Below are positions 1 through 7,578 of a stretch of 64,000 bases of DNA, piece by piece. Location: NCBI RefSeq assembly GCF_000383475.1, contig NZ_KB911459.1:696467-760466 (forward strand), read 5' to 3'. A program made the position numbers and the translations under genes. The DNA is from Microbacterium sp. 11MF. Lineage in GTDB: Bacteria; Actinomycetota; Actinomycetes; Actinomycetales; Microbacteriaceae. Positions within the stretch are counted from its first letter, which is position 1, and each line of letters starts with the position of its first letter. The notes beneath the pieces are model-generated. The model made no database searches. It saw nothing but the letters and a program-made list of their open reading frames with translations, and was not told where the DNA came from.

Positions 1-1
1 G

Positions 2-739
2 CACGCCTTCCTGTACCCCGACAACTCGCTGAGCTTCGTCGACAACTTCCTCAAGCTGAACTTCGGCAACAACGCCGAGCCGTACGAGATCAACCCCGTC
101 ATGTCGCGGGCGCTCGAGCGCCTGCTGATCCTCCACGCCGACCACGAGCAGAACGCGTCGACCTCGACGGTCCGCCTCGTCGGTTCGACCGGGGCGAACC
201 AGTTCTCCTCTATCTCCGCCGGCATCAACGCCCTGTACGGGCCGCTTCACGGCGGCGCGAACGAAGCCGTCCTCGACATGCTGGGCCGCATCCGCGACTC
301 CGGCGAGAGCGTGCAGCGCTTCGTCGAGCGGGTCAAGAACAAGGAAGACGGCGTGAAGCTCATGGGCTTCGGGCACCGCGTCTACAAGAACTACGACCCG
401 CGCGCGAAGCTCGTCAAGGAGTCGGCCGACGAGGTCCTGCGCGAGCTCGGCGTCGTCGACCCGCTTCTGGCGCTCGCCAACGAGCTCGAGGAGATCGCGC
501 TCAGCGACGACTACTTCAAAGAGCGTCGCCTGTACCCGAATGTCGACTTCTACACGGGCGTCATCTACAAGGCAATGGGCTTCCCCACGCGCATGTTCAC
601 GCCGTTGTTCGCAATCGGTCGCCTGCCCGGCTGGCTCGCTCACTGGCGCGAGATGCAGAACGATCCGCAGACGAAGATCGGCCGTCCGCAGCAGCTCTAC
701 ACGGGTGCCACCGAACGGGATTACCCGACCTCCCACTGA
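2..739 (+). CDS. gltA: Citrate synthase, 3' part (5' end outside window)
   Basis: Condenses acetyl-CoA and oxaloacetate to citrate at the entry of the TCA cycle; cytosolic. The reading frame is open from base 2, so the gene starts upstream of the window and only the last 245 residues are seen. The catalytic set of the family is present: HADHEQ at about residue 45 of the fragment, the oxaloacetate-binding histidine in GPLHGGANE (about 83), the histidine of FGHRVYKN (about 125) and the catalytic aspartate of PNVDFYTG (about 182). The C-terminus is intact and typical of type II citrate synthase. A separate leaderless promoter for the next gene begins 17 bases after the stop. Confidence 0.95.
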   Translation, partial: HAFLYPDNSLSFVDNFLKLNFGNNAEPYEINPVMSRALERLLILHADHEQNASTSTVRLVGSTGANQFSSISAGINALYGPLHGGANEAVLDMLGRIRDSGESVQRFVERVKNKEDGVKLMGFGHRVYKNYDPRAKLVKESADEVLRELGVVDPLLALANELEEIALSDDYFKERRLYPNVDFYTGVIYKAMGFPTRMFTPLFAIGRLPGWLAHWREMQNDPQTKIGRPQQLYTGATERDYPTSH

Positions 740-767
740 CGCGGTCATCGCCCGCTAAAGTGTGCCC

Positions 768-1193
768 ATGATGGTCCACGGGGGAGTTGTCGCGCACGTT
801 CTGTCGGCACCGGTGATGCCGATCCCGGATGACGGGGACAGCGGTTTCTTCGGCCCGGGGATGCCGGGGCCCGACATGGGCGGTGCCGGAGACGCGTTCT
901 CTGCGTTCTTCGGACTGGCCGTCGTCCTGGTGATCGCCGGAGCGGTGTTCTCCGTCGTGGTCGCGGCGCGGAAGCGTCGGATCCTCCGGGATGCCGGCAT
1001 CGATCCGTTCACGGTGGATGCGGCGATCGCCGCCAAGGTCCTCCGCAGCGACCTGCTCGCTCCCTCGACACCGGCAGCGCAGGTCGCGCCGTCGATCGAG
1101 AAGCGCCTCGCGGAGCTCGACGACCTCCGCGCCCGCGGCGTCATCAGCGAGGACGAACACCGAGAGGCGCGCGCGGCGGTCCTGAAGGGCTGA
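768..1193 (+). CDS. Single-pass membrane protein with C-terminal SHOCT domain
   Basis: 141 residues, function unknown. A Gly/Pro-rich N-terminus (FFGPGMPGPDMGG) precedes one hydrophobic helix (about residues 46-67). The C-terminal 30 residues read EKRLAELDDLRARGVISEDE and onward, the short SHOCT helix pair seen in many actinobacterial membrane proteins and thought to mediate oligomerisation. ATG at 768 was chosen because TAAAGT (756-761) lies exactly 6 bases upstream, the spacing of a leaderless mRNA; GTG at 762 and ATG at 771 are in frame but fit less well. It stands alone between gltA and the convergent dapD. Confidence 0.75.
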   Translation: MMVHGGVVAHVLSAPVMPIPDDGDSGFFGPGMPGPDMGGAGDAFSAFFGLAVVLVIAGAVFSVVVAARKRRILRDAGIDPFTVDAAIAAKVLRSDLLAPSTPAAQVAPSIEKRLAELDDLRARGVISEDEHREARAAVLKG

Positions 1194-1196
1194 ACC

Positions 1197-2141
1197 TCAG
1201 GCGTGGAGGTCGGCGTTCAGCGTCACGCCGACGCCCTCGCGCCGAACCGCCTCGACCGTCCCGGTGAGCGAATTGCGCCGGAAGAGGATGCCGTTCTGCC
1301 CGGAGAGCTCGGCGGCCTTGACCGTCGGGCGCGTGCCGTCGTGGCGCGGCGGCTCGCCTGCCAGGGAGACCTTGGTCCCAGCGGTCACGTACAGGCCCGC
1401 TTCGACGATGCAGTCGTCACCGAGCGAGATGCCGATGCCCGCGTTCGCGCCGAGGAGTGTGCGCCGGCCGATGGAGACCCGGTGTTCACCGCCACCCGAG
1501 AGGGTGCCCATGATCGAGGCGCCTCCGCCGACGTCGCTGCCGTCGCCGACGACGACGCCCTGCGAGATGCGGCCCTCCACCATCGACGCGCCGAGCGTAC
1601 CGGCGTTGAAGTTGACGAAACCTTCGTGCATCACCGTCGTACCGGGCGCGAGATGTGCGCCCAGGCGCACGCGCGAGGCGTCCGCGATCCGGACGCCGGC
1701 GGGCACGACGTAGTCGGTCAGGCGGGGGAACTTGTCCAGGCCGTTCACCTGGATGCCCGCCCGCTGCAGTCCGGCGCGGAGGCGGGTGAGGTCGTCGGGA
1801 TGCACGGGGCCGGCGCTCGTCCACGCGACGTTCGGCAGGTGGCCGAAGATCCCGGTGAGGTTCAGCTCGTTCGGGGCCACGAGGAGGTGCGAGAGGGCCT
1901 GAAGACGCAGGTACGCATCGGGGGTGCTCGCCGGCGGGGCGTCGAGGTCGATCTCCACGACGATCACGTCGACCGTGACGGCACGGCGCGGGTCGGGTCC
2001 GGCGAAGGCGGCGAGCTCGCTCGTGTCGACGTCGGCAGGGGCGCGGCCTGTGGCGGGAGCCGGGAACCAGGCGTCGAGCACCGTGCCGTTCTCACTCGTC
2101 GTGGCCAGACCGATACCCCACACCCACCGCGCGTCACTCAT
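1197..2141 (-). CDS. dapD: 2,3,4,5-tetrahydropyridine-2,6-dicarboxylate N-succinyltransferase (actinobacterial type)
   Basis: Transfers succinyl from succinyl-CoA to tetrahydrodipicolinate in the lysine and diaminopimelate pathway, supplying peptidoglycan cross-links. The 314-residue protein has an N-terminal domain of about 165 residues followed by a left-handed beta-helix of hexapeptide turns ([40 protein letters not shown]), which forms the trimeric active sites. Length and motifs match the actinobacterial DapD subgroup (Rv1201c type). The start has TAGCCT 6 bases upstream (forward 2148-2153), so the mRNA is probably leaderless. It is divergent from dapE, which acts later in the same pathway, across only 37 bases. 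Confidence 0.95.
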   Translation of the reverse strand: MSDARWVWGIGLATTSENGTVLDAWFPAPATGRAPADVDTSELAAFAGPDPRRAVTVDVIVVEIDLDAPPASTPDAYLRLQALSHLLVAPNELNLTGIFGHLPNVAWTSAGPVHPDDLTRLRAGLQRAGIQVNGLDKFPRLTDYVVPAGVRIADASRVRLGAHLAPGTTVMHEGFVNFNAGTLGASMVEGRISQGVVVGDGSDVGGGASIMGTLSGGGEHRVSIGRRTLLGANAGIGISLGDDCIVEAGLYVTAGTKVSLAGEPPRHDGTRPTVKAAELSGQNGILFRRNSLTGTVEAVRREGVGVTLNADLHA

Positions 2142-2147
2142 GGTTCC

Positions 2148-2171
2148 AGGCTATCGGGCCGTCGTTAGACT
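2148..2171. promoter_or_regulatory. Back-to-back leaderless promoters of dapD and dapE
   Basis: In the 37-base gap the minus strand carries TAGCCT at 2153-2148, 6 bases before the dapD ATG, and the plus strand carries TAGACT at 2166-2171, 7 bases before the dapE ATG. The two -10 hexamers are 12 bases apart, so two polymerases cannot occupy both promoters at once. This would couple expression of the two lysine-pathway genes. No clear -35 element is visible. Confidence 0.6.
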
Positions 2172-2178
2172 CGACGTC

Positions 2179-3255
2179 ATGCCCCGGCTCGACCTCCGCT
2201 CCAGCGCCGTCGACCTGACGCGCACCATCTGCGACATCCCCAGCGTCTCCGACGACGAGACCGTCCTCGCCGACGCGATCTTCGAAGCGGTGTCCGCGTT
2301 GCCGCACCTCGACGTCCACCGCGACGGCGACACGATCGTGGCCCGCACGTCCCTCGGACGCGCGCAGCGCGTCGCGATCGCCGGGCACATCGACACGGTC
2401 CCCATCAACGACAACGTACCGACGCGGAACGTCGACATCGACGGCGAGCGGTACCTGTGGGGCCGCGGCACGGTCGACATGAAGGCGGGCGTCGCGGTGC
2501 AGCTGAAGCTCGCCGCCGAGCTCACCGACCCCCGGGTCGACATCACCTGGATGTGGTACGACCATGAGGAGGTCGCTGCCGACCTCAACGGGCTGACCCG
2601 ACTCGCGGCATCCCGTCCCGATCTCTTCGAGGCGGACTTCGCGATCCTGGGGGAGCCCTCGAACGGTCAGGTCGAGGGCGGGTGCAACGGCACGCTCCGC
2701 GCGGTCATCCGCACGACGGGCGTGCGCGCGCACAGCGCCCGCGCCTGGATCGGCGAGAACGCGATCCACAAGGCCGCGCCCGTCCTCGCTCGGCTGGCCG
2801 AGTACCGGTCCCGCGAGATCGAGGTCGACGGGCTGCTCTACCGCGAGGGTCTCAACGCGGTCGCCGTCCGCGGGGGCATCGCGGGCAACGTCATCCCCGA
2901 CGCCTGCGAGATCGATGTCAACTACCGCTTCGCCCCGAACAAGGATGCCGCGGCCGCCGCGGCGCACGTGCGGGACGTGTTCGCCGGCTTCGAGGTCGAG
3001 ATCGTCGACCTCTCCGAGGGCGCCCGTCCGGGGCTCGATGCGCCGCTCGCCCAGGAGTTCGTCGCCGCGGTCGGGGCAGTGCCCAAGCCCAAGTACGGCT
3101 GGACGGATGTCGCCCGGTTCTCCGCGATGGGTGTGCCCGCCGTCAACTACGGCCCGGGCGACCCGTCCCTCGCGCACCACGACGAGGAGCGGGTGCCGCT
3201 CTCGCAGATCGAGGACGTCGAGCGGGGTCTGCGGGCATGGCTGAGCGGCGACTGA
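2179..3255 (+). CDS. dapE: Succinyl-diaminopimelate desuccinylase
   Basis: Hydrolyses N-succinyl-LL-diaminopimelate in lysine biosynthesis. The 358-residue M20-family metallopeptidase has its expected metal and catalytic residues: H70 and D72 in IAGHIDTVP, bridging D100 in WGRGTVDMKAG, E130/E131 in MWYDHEEVAAD, E159 in ILGEPSNG and H333/H334 in SLAHHDEE. The central dimerisation domain begins after about residue 165. ATG 2179 sits 7 bases after TAGACT; an in-frame extension back to 1924 would run through dapD codons and is rejected. The 3' end overlaps the following mannosyltransferase by 19 bases, so the two are probably translated from one mRNA. Confidence 0.93.
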   Translation: MPRLDLRSSAVDLTRTICDIPSVSDDETVLADAIFEAVSALPHLDVHRDGDTIVARTSLGRAQRVAIAGHIDTVPINDNVPTRNVDIDGERYLWGRGTVDMKAGVAVQLKLAAELTDPRVDITWMWYDHEEVAADLNGLTRLAASRPDLFEADFAILGEPSNGQVEGGCNGTLRAVIRTTGVRAHSARAWIGENAIHKAAPVLARLAEYRSREIEVDGLLYREGLNAVAVRGGIAGNVIPDACEIDVNYRFAPNKDAAAAAAHVRDVFAGFEVEIVDLSEGARPGLDAPLAQEFVAAVGAVPKPKYGWTDVARFSAMGVPAVNYGPGDPSLAHHDEERVPLSQIEDVERGLRAWLSGD

Positions 3256-4436
3256 GGACCGCAGCCTCCGTCGCCGGCACCGTCGCCGCCGTCTACGTCT
3301 CGGCCCGCCTCCTCACCACGCTGTTCTTCTGGATCGCCGCCGAGCTGTCGGGTCCGACCTCGCGGTTCGGGGCGGACGCCTCCATCTCCTCCCTGGCGAT
3401 GGGCTGGGACTCCCAGTGGTACTGGGTCATCGCCGACCAGGGCTACCCGTCGGCCCTTCCGGTGACGGATGCCGGTCAGGTCACCGAGAACGCGTGGGCG
3501 TTCCTGCCGCTGTACCCCTGGCTGGCTCGTGCGCTCGGGACGGTACTGGGCGGCTACCCCGCCGGTGCGATCGTGCTGGCGCTCGTCGCGGGGTACGCGG
3601 CATCCGTCGCGCTCTTCCTGCTGCTTCGCGGCCGGATCGGCGAGACGGCGGCGCTGTGGGCCGTCGTGTTCTTCGCCAACGGTCCGCTGGCGGCGCTTTT
3701 CCAGATGGGGTACGCGGAATCGCTCGGACTGCTCTGGCTCTTCCTCGCGCTGTGGGCGCTCGTGCAGAGGCGGTTCGGGTGGCTGTACCTGCTCGTCGTC
3801 CTCATGGGCTTCACGCGACCGGGCGTCCTCGCGTTCGCCCTGCTGCTCGGGCTCTACGGAATCTTCCGCTGGTTCCGACGACGCGACGATCCGCTTCCGG
3901 TGTCGCACATCGTCCACATCGTCGCCCTCGGCGCCCTCGCCGTGATCGTCGGCTTCGCCTGGCAGGTCATCGCAGGGATCGCGACGGGCGACCCGTCGGC
4001 GTACCTCGAGACCGAGCTCGCCTGGCGGCGGAGCTGGGTCGGGTCCGAGGAGCAGTTCATGCCGTTCATCGCCTTCTTCCAGGCGGCGGCCATCTGGTTC
4101 GGCCTGTGGGGGTTGCCGACGGCGCTCGGACCGGTCCTCCTCGTCGTGCTGATCGTGGGCGCCGGTGTCCTTCTCGCCCGGTCACCGCAGGTCCGCCGGC
4201 TCGGGCCGGAGATCCGGCTGTGGGGCGTGAGCTACCTCGTCTACCTCCTGGCGGTGTTCTTCCCGCAGTCGAGCATCTTCCGACTCCTCCTCCCGCTCAC
4301 CCCCGTTGCGGCGGGCGTTGCGGTCCCGAGCTCGCGGTGGTGGCGGGTCGGCATCCTGGTCCTCTGCGTGACCGGACAGTGGGTCTGGATCCACGAGATG
4401 CTTGCGCTGGGGGACACGTTCTTCCGGATTCCATGA
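3237..4436 (+). CDS. PIG-V-type mannosyltransferase, polytopic membrane protein
   Basis: 399 residues with about 10 hydrophobic helices. The first extracytoplasmic loop carries GWDSQWYWVIADQGYP, matching the acidic loop motif of GT-C/PIG-V mannosyltransferases that use polyprenyl-phosphate mannose. A lipoglycan or protein mannosylation role is inferred. The start is the ATG inside the dapE tail (3237), giving MAERRLRTAASVAG; a start at 2682 would read out-of-frame dapE sequence. Overlap with dapE implies translational coupling. The acceptor substrate cannot be told from sequence. Confidence 0.8.
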   Translation: MAERRLRTAASVAGTVAAVYVSARLLTTLFFWIAAELSGPTSRFGADASISSLAMGWDSQWYWVIADQGYPSALPVTDAGQVTENAWAFLPLYPWLARALGTVLGGYPAGAIVLALVAGYAASVALFLLLRGRIGETAALWAVVFFANGPLAALFQMGYAESLGLLWLFLALWALVQRRFGWLYLLVVLMGFTRPGVLAFALLLGLYGIFRWFRRRDDPLPVSHIVHIVALGALAVIVGFAWQVIAGIATGDPSAYLETELAWRRSWVGSEEQFMPFIAFFQAAAIWFGLWGLPTALGPVLLVVLIVGAGVLLARSPQVRRLGPEIRLWGVSYLVYLLAVFFPQSSIFRLLLPLTPVAAGVAVPSSRWWRVGILVLCVTGQWVWIHEMLALGDTFFRIP

Positions 4437-4477
4437 CGATATGCGTGCGCTGAGACTCGCGCGCGCCATCGGCGATC

Positions 4478-4522
4478 ACCCCATTGGGTAGACTAATGGG
4501 GTAGGCCGAAGACGAAAAGGAG
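4478..4522 (+). promoter_or_regulatory. Palindromic promoter and ribosome site of DUF3117 gene
   Basis: A perfect 8-bp inverted repeat, ACCCCATT (4478-4485) and AATGGGGT (4495-4502), encloses a 9-base loop containing the -10 hexamer TAGACT (4489-4494). Transcription would start near 4501. A strong Shine-Dalgarno AAAGGAG (4516-4522) lies 7 bases before the ATG, so unlike most promoters here this one makes a leadered mRNA. The dyad covers the -10 and start site and could be an operator. Confidence 0.65.
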
Positions 4523-4529
4523 CCCCACA

Positions 4530-4703
4530 ATGGCAGCCATGAAGCCGCGCACCGGAGACGGACCTATGGAGGCCGTCAAGGAGGGCCGTCTCATCATCGT
4601 GCGTGTCCCGCTCGAGGGGGGCGGTCGACTTGTCGTCTCGGTGAACGATGACGAGGCGAAGGAACTCCACAGCGTTCTCAGTGGGGTCGTCGGCGCCGCC
4701 TGA
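4530..4703 (+). CDS. DUF3117 small protein
   Basis: 57-residue actinobacterial protein reading MAAMKPRTGDGPMEAVKEGR, then a beta-strand-rich core (LIIVRVPLEGGGRLVVSVND) and a short helix ending GVVGAA. Its function is unknown, but it is very conserved across Actinobacteria (Rv1211 type, from memory). A strong Shine-Dalgarno, a palindromic promoter and a strong terminator on both flanks make it a monocistronic, probably highly expressed unit. The basic residues and small size are compatible with nucleic-acid or ribosome association, but nothing in the sequence proves this. Confidence 0.85.
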   Translation: MAAMKPRTGDGPMEAVKEGRLIIVRVPLEGGGRLVVSVNDDEAKELHSVLSGVVGAA

Positions 4704-4716
4704 CCCCGGATCGATA

Positions 4717-4748
4717 CGAAAGGCCGGCCCCTCGGGGCCGGCCTTTCG
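4717..4748. terminator. Strong bidirectional terminator between DUF3117 and O-methyltransferase genes
   Basis: CGAAAGGCCGGCCC pairs with GGGCCGGCCTTTCG around a 4-base CTCG loop. The A-run at the left base and T-run at the right base make it usable from both strands, serving DUF3117 (plus) and the convergent methyltransferase (minus). Confidence 0.85.
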
Positions 4749-4776
4749 GCGTTTCTCGGATGCCGCGGCGAAGCGA

Positions 4777-5415
4777 TCAGCTCTGGTCGGCGACCGTCGT
4801 CAACTGGAGCAGGCCCTCGCCGACGATGGACAGCGCGCCGAGGACGGCGGGGGAGTCCTGCGTCTCCTGGATCAGGGACCGGTAGGCGCTCTCGAGGGGG
4901 CCGCGCTTGACGGGATCGGCGACGGCGCCGCCGGCGAGCACCCGAGGCACGAGCACCGTGCCGCCGGCGCGAGCCAGACGCAGCCCGTGCTCGACGTACT
5001 CGATGACCCCCTCGGGGTCGGCATCGATGAGGACGATGTCGTAGGACGCCTCGTTCATCCGCGGCAGGACGTCCGCGGCGCGGCCGGTGATGAACCGCAC
5101 CCGAGCCGGCGGGATGCGGGAATCCGTGAACGCCTTCCGGGCCACGGCGAGGTGCTCGGGTTCCTTGTCGATCGTCGTCAGTGTCGCGCGCGGCGACCCG
5201 TGCATGAGCCAGAGGCCGGAGACCCCGCCGCCCGTGCCGATCTCGACGATGTTGAGCGCGCGGCCGGCCGCCGCGATGACGGCGCACTGGGCGCCGACCT
5301 CGGGACTGATCGGGTTCGCGCCGATCTCGAGGGCGTGAGCGCGGGCGCGGGCGATGGCCTCGGGCTCGACCGTCGCCTCAGCGGCGAATCGGCGTACCGC
5401 TTCGTGATCTCCCAT
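4777..5415 (-). CDS. SAM-dependent O-methyltransferase
   Basis: 212-residue class I methyltransferase of the caffeoyl-CoA/catechol O-methyltransferase type (Rv1220c-like from memory). The SAM-binding glycine loop is EIGTGGGVSG (about 58-67), followed by the acidic TTIDKEPEH strand end and YDIVLIDADPEGV, whose aspartates fit the metal and SAM site. The methyl acceptor is unknown. ATG 5415 was chosen because GGAGG (forward 5424-5428) lies 8 bases upstream. A GTG at 5430 is in frame and follows TAGGCT at 5441-5436, so a five-residue longer leaderless form is possible. It is divergent from the TatB-like gene. Confidence 0.85.
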   Translation of the reverse strand: MGDHEAVRRFAAEATVEPEAIARARAHALEIGANPISPEVGAQCAVIAAAGRALNIVEIGTGGGVSGLWLMHGSPRATLTTIDKEPEHLAVARKAFTDSRIPPARVRFITGRAADVLPRMNEASYDIVLIDADPEGVIEYVEHGLRLARAGGTVLVPRVLAGGAVADPVKRGPLESAYRSLIQETQDSPAVLGALSIVGEGLLQLTTVADQS

Positions 5416-5490
5416 GTCGTGAACCTCCACGCGTCAGCCTAGGCGGGTCGGCACCCCGCAACCCCCAGGCGCACGGGTAACCTGGGAACC

Positions 5491-5877
5491 ATGTCATTCG
5501 GGCTCGATCTGGAGAAGATCCTCCTCATCGGACTCATCGCCGCCCTCCTGCTCGGCCCCGAGCGCCTGCCCGGTTACGCCGCGTCCCTCGCGAGACTCAC
5601 TCGCCGGGTTCGTCAGTGGCTCGACGGCGCACGCACCCGGGTCAAAGAGGAGATGGGCGATGACTTCGACGAGATCGAGTGGCGCAAGCTCGACCCGCGA
5701 CAGTACGACCCGCGGCGCATCATCCGCGAGGCGCTGATCGACGACGCCCCGGTTAAGCCCGTCGCGACGACGCCGGCAGCGGCGGTCGCGCTGGCCGAGC
5801 CGCCCGCCGTCGAGGCGAGCGGGGACGAGACCCCGGCGGACCTGCGTGCGGTGCCGTTCGACTCCGAGGCGACCTGA
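5491..5877 (+). CDS. tatB: TatA/TatB-family Sec-independent translocase protein
   Basis: 128 residues with the Tat architecture: a short N-terminal membrane helix (LEKILLIGLIAALLLG, about 7-22), the GPERLPG hinge, an amphipathic helix (ASLARLTRRVRQWLDGARTR) and a flexible acidic C-terminus. The long tail and position near mrp favour TatB over TatA. It would act with TatA and TatC (not in the window) in exporting folded twin-arginine proteins. TAACCT (5478-5483) lies 7 bases before the ATG, indicating a leaderless mRNA. A weak GC hairpin follows the stop. Confidence 0.85.
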   Translation: MSFGLDLEKILLIGLIAALLLGPERLPGYAASLARLTRRVRQWLDGARTRVKEEMGDDFDEIEWRKLDPRQYDPRRIIREALIDDAPVKPVATTPAAAVALAEPPAVEASGDETPADLRAVPFDSEAT

Positions 5878-5895
5878 CGGGCGGCATCCGCCGTC
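5876..5895 (+). terminator. Weak hairpin after tatB
   Basis: GACGGGCGG and CCGCCGTC flank a CAT loop (one bulged G) starting on the tatB stop codon in the 28-base gap before the convergent mrp. There is no clear T-run, so termination is uncertain. Confidence 0.35.
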
Positions 5896-5905
5896 TGTCG
5901 TCGGA

Positions 5906-7042
5906 TCAGGAGCGCGAGACGGGCAGCGACCGCCCGGCCAGCGAGCGCCGCGTCGTGGCGATCGCATCGGCGATCGCGGAGATCGCCCGCGCCGCGGTGT
6001 CCTCGGGCTCGCCGATCACGACGGGGACGCCCACGTCGCCACCCCGCCGGAGCGCGGCGCTCAGCGGGACGGACCCGAGGAGCGGCACCGTGAGTCCGCC
6101 GACTGAGAGGGCGGCCGCGACGGCCTCGCCGCCGCCCTGACCGAACAGGTCGAGGACGCTGCCGTCGGGAAGCATGAACGCCGTCATGTTCTCGATGACC
6201 CCGATGACCGACTGGCCCGTCTGACGGGCGACGACACCGCTGCGCACAGCGACGTCGGCCGCCGCCGCCTGCGGAGTGGTCACGACGAGGACCTCCGCGT
6301 GGGGGAGCAGCTGGCCCACCGAGATGGCGACGTCCCCCGTTCCCGGCGGCATGTCGATCAGGAGCACGTCGAGGTCGCCGAAGTGCACATCGGTGAGGAA
6401 CTGCTGCACCGTGCGATGGAGCATGGGACCGCGCCAGGCGACAGCGGGGGACGCATCCGGGGGCAGGAACATGCCGATCGAGATCGTCTTCACGCCGTGT
6501 GCCACGGGAGGCAGCATGAGGTCGTTCAGACGGGTCGGCTGCGGGGGCCGGCCATCCTCGTCGACGAGGCCCAGGAGCCCGGGGATCGAGAACCCGTGGA
6601 CGTCCGCGTCGATGAGCCCCACGGCGAGTCCGCGGGAGGCCAAGGCGGCCGCGAGATTCGCGGTGACGGTGGACTTGCCCACACCGCCCTTGCCGCTCGT
6701 GACGGCGATCACCCGGGTCAGCGAGTCCGCGGTGAAGGGCATGCGCTTGGTGCCGCGGATCCGTTCCACGAGGGCGGAGCGCTCCGCCGCGGTCATGACG
6801 CCGACGTCGACCGCGACGTCGGCGATGCCCGGGACGGATGCCGCGGCATCCCGCACGTCGCGTTCGATGCGGTCCGCCGCGGGGCAGCCGACGATCGTCA
6901 GGGCGATGCCCACACGGGTGATGTCGCCGTCGACGGCCACATCGCGCACCATGTCGAGTTCGCCGAGCGGGCGGCGCAGTTCGGGGTCGATGACGGCCGA
7001 CACCGCGGCGCGGACCTGCTCGGCGGTCGCGTGCGTACTCAC
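5906..7042 (-). CDS. mrp: Mrp/ApbC-type iron-sulfur carrier ATPase
   Basis: 378 residues. An N-terminal MIP18/DUF59 domain (about 1-90) is followed by a deviant-Walker P-loop SGKGGVGKST (116-125) and switch region DMPPGTGDV, as in Nbp35/Mrp scaffolds that load Fe-S clusters. The C-terminal CxxC that binds the bridging cluster in many Mrp proteins is absent: the segment after VIGVIENM reads TAFMLPDGSVLDLFGQGGG. Mycobacterial Mrp, from memory, also lacks it. The start overlaps the upstream DUF1003 stop by 4 bases, so it is the last gene of a three-gene coupled operon. Confidence 0.9.
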   Translation of the reverse strand: MSTHATAEQVRAAVSAVIDPELRRPLGELDMVRDVAVDGDITRVGIALTIVGCPAADRIERDVRDAAASVPGIADVAVDVGVMTAAERSALVERIRGTKRMPFTADSLTRVIAVTSGKGGVGKSTVTANLAAALASRGLAVGLIDADVHGFSIPGLLGLVDEDGRPPQPTRLNDLMLPPVAHGVKTISIGMFLPPDASPAVAWRGPMLHRTVQQFLTDVHFGDLDVLLIDMPPGTGDVAISVGQLLPHAEVLVVTTPQAAAADVAVRSGVVARQTGQSVIGVIENMTAFMLPDGSVLDLFGQGGGEAVAAALSVGGLTVPLLGSVPLSAALRRGGDVGVPVVIGEPEDTAARAISAIADAIATTRRSLAGRSLPVSRS

Positions 7043-7578
7043 GACGTCGAGTGCTCGTCGCCGGGGCGATCGTGGTCGCGCTCGTCGAGACGATCCAGCA
7101 GCGACCTCAGCTCCTGGCGGAGGACGTCGCGGCTCACCACCTCGCTCTGCATGTCGGTGAGCGCCATCCGCAAGGCCACGACCTCACGGGCGAGGTACTC
7201 GGTGTCGGCGAGATTCCGCTCGGCCCGCTGACGGTCCTGCTCGATCTGCACCCGGTCGCGGTCGTCCTGGCGGTTCTGCGCGAGGAGGATGAGCGGAGCC
7301 GCGTACGAGGCCTGCAGCGAGAGCACGAGGGTGAGGGCGGTGTAGCCGAGCGCCGCGTCGTCGAAGCGGAGCGACTCGGGGCCGATCGTGTTCCAGGTGA
7401 TCCACGCGACGCAGAAGAGGGACAGGATCAGCAGGAAGACGGGGGTGCCCATCGCCCGGGCGATCCACTCGGTGAAGCGTCCGAACCGATCACGCGACGG
7501 CTGCGGCGTGCGGCTGAGGACGCTCGCCCGGCGACCGCGCGGTGCTTCGAACCCCGACTTCGGTGCGCGCGCCATCAT
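7039..7578 (-). CDS. DUF1003 membrane protein
   Basis: 179 residues. Two hydrophobic helices (about 46-64 and 80-100) are joined by the WITWNTIGPESLRFDD loop, then a charged, coiled-coil-like C-terminal half (DRDRVQIEQDRQRAERNLAD). This is the DUF1003 family pattern; its function is unknown. It overlaps the upstream CBS protein by ATGA (7575-7578) and mrp by 4 bases, so its translation is coupled at both ends. This suggests a stoichiometric membrane partner for the soluble MgtE_N/CBS protein. A second ATG at 7575 is possible. Confidence 0.85.
   Translation of the reverse strand: MMARAPKSGFEAPRGRRASVLSRTPQPSRDRFGRFTEWIARAMGTPVFLLILSLFCVAWITWNTIGPESLRFDDAALGYTALTLVLSLQASYAAPLILLAQNRQDDRDRVQIEQDRQRAERNLADTEYLAREVVALRMALTDMQSEVVSRDVLRQELRSLLDRLDERDHDRPGDEHSTS

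Noticed and set aside
1924..2178. Earlier in-frame starts for dapE
   Set aside because: They would overlap the divergent dapD coding region and bypass the clear leaderless promoter at 2166-2171.
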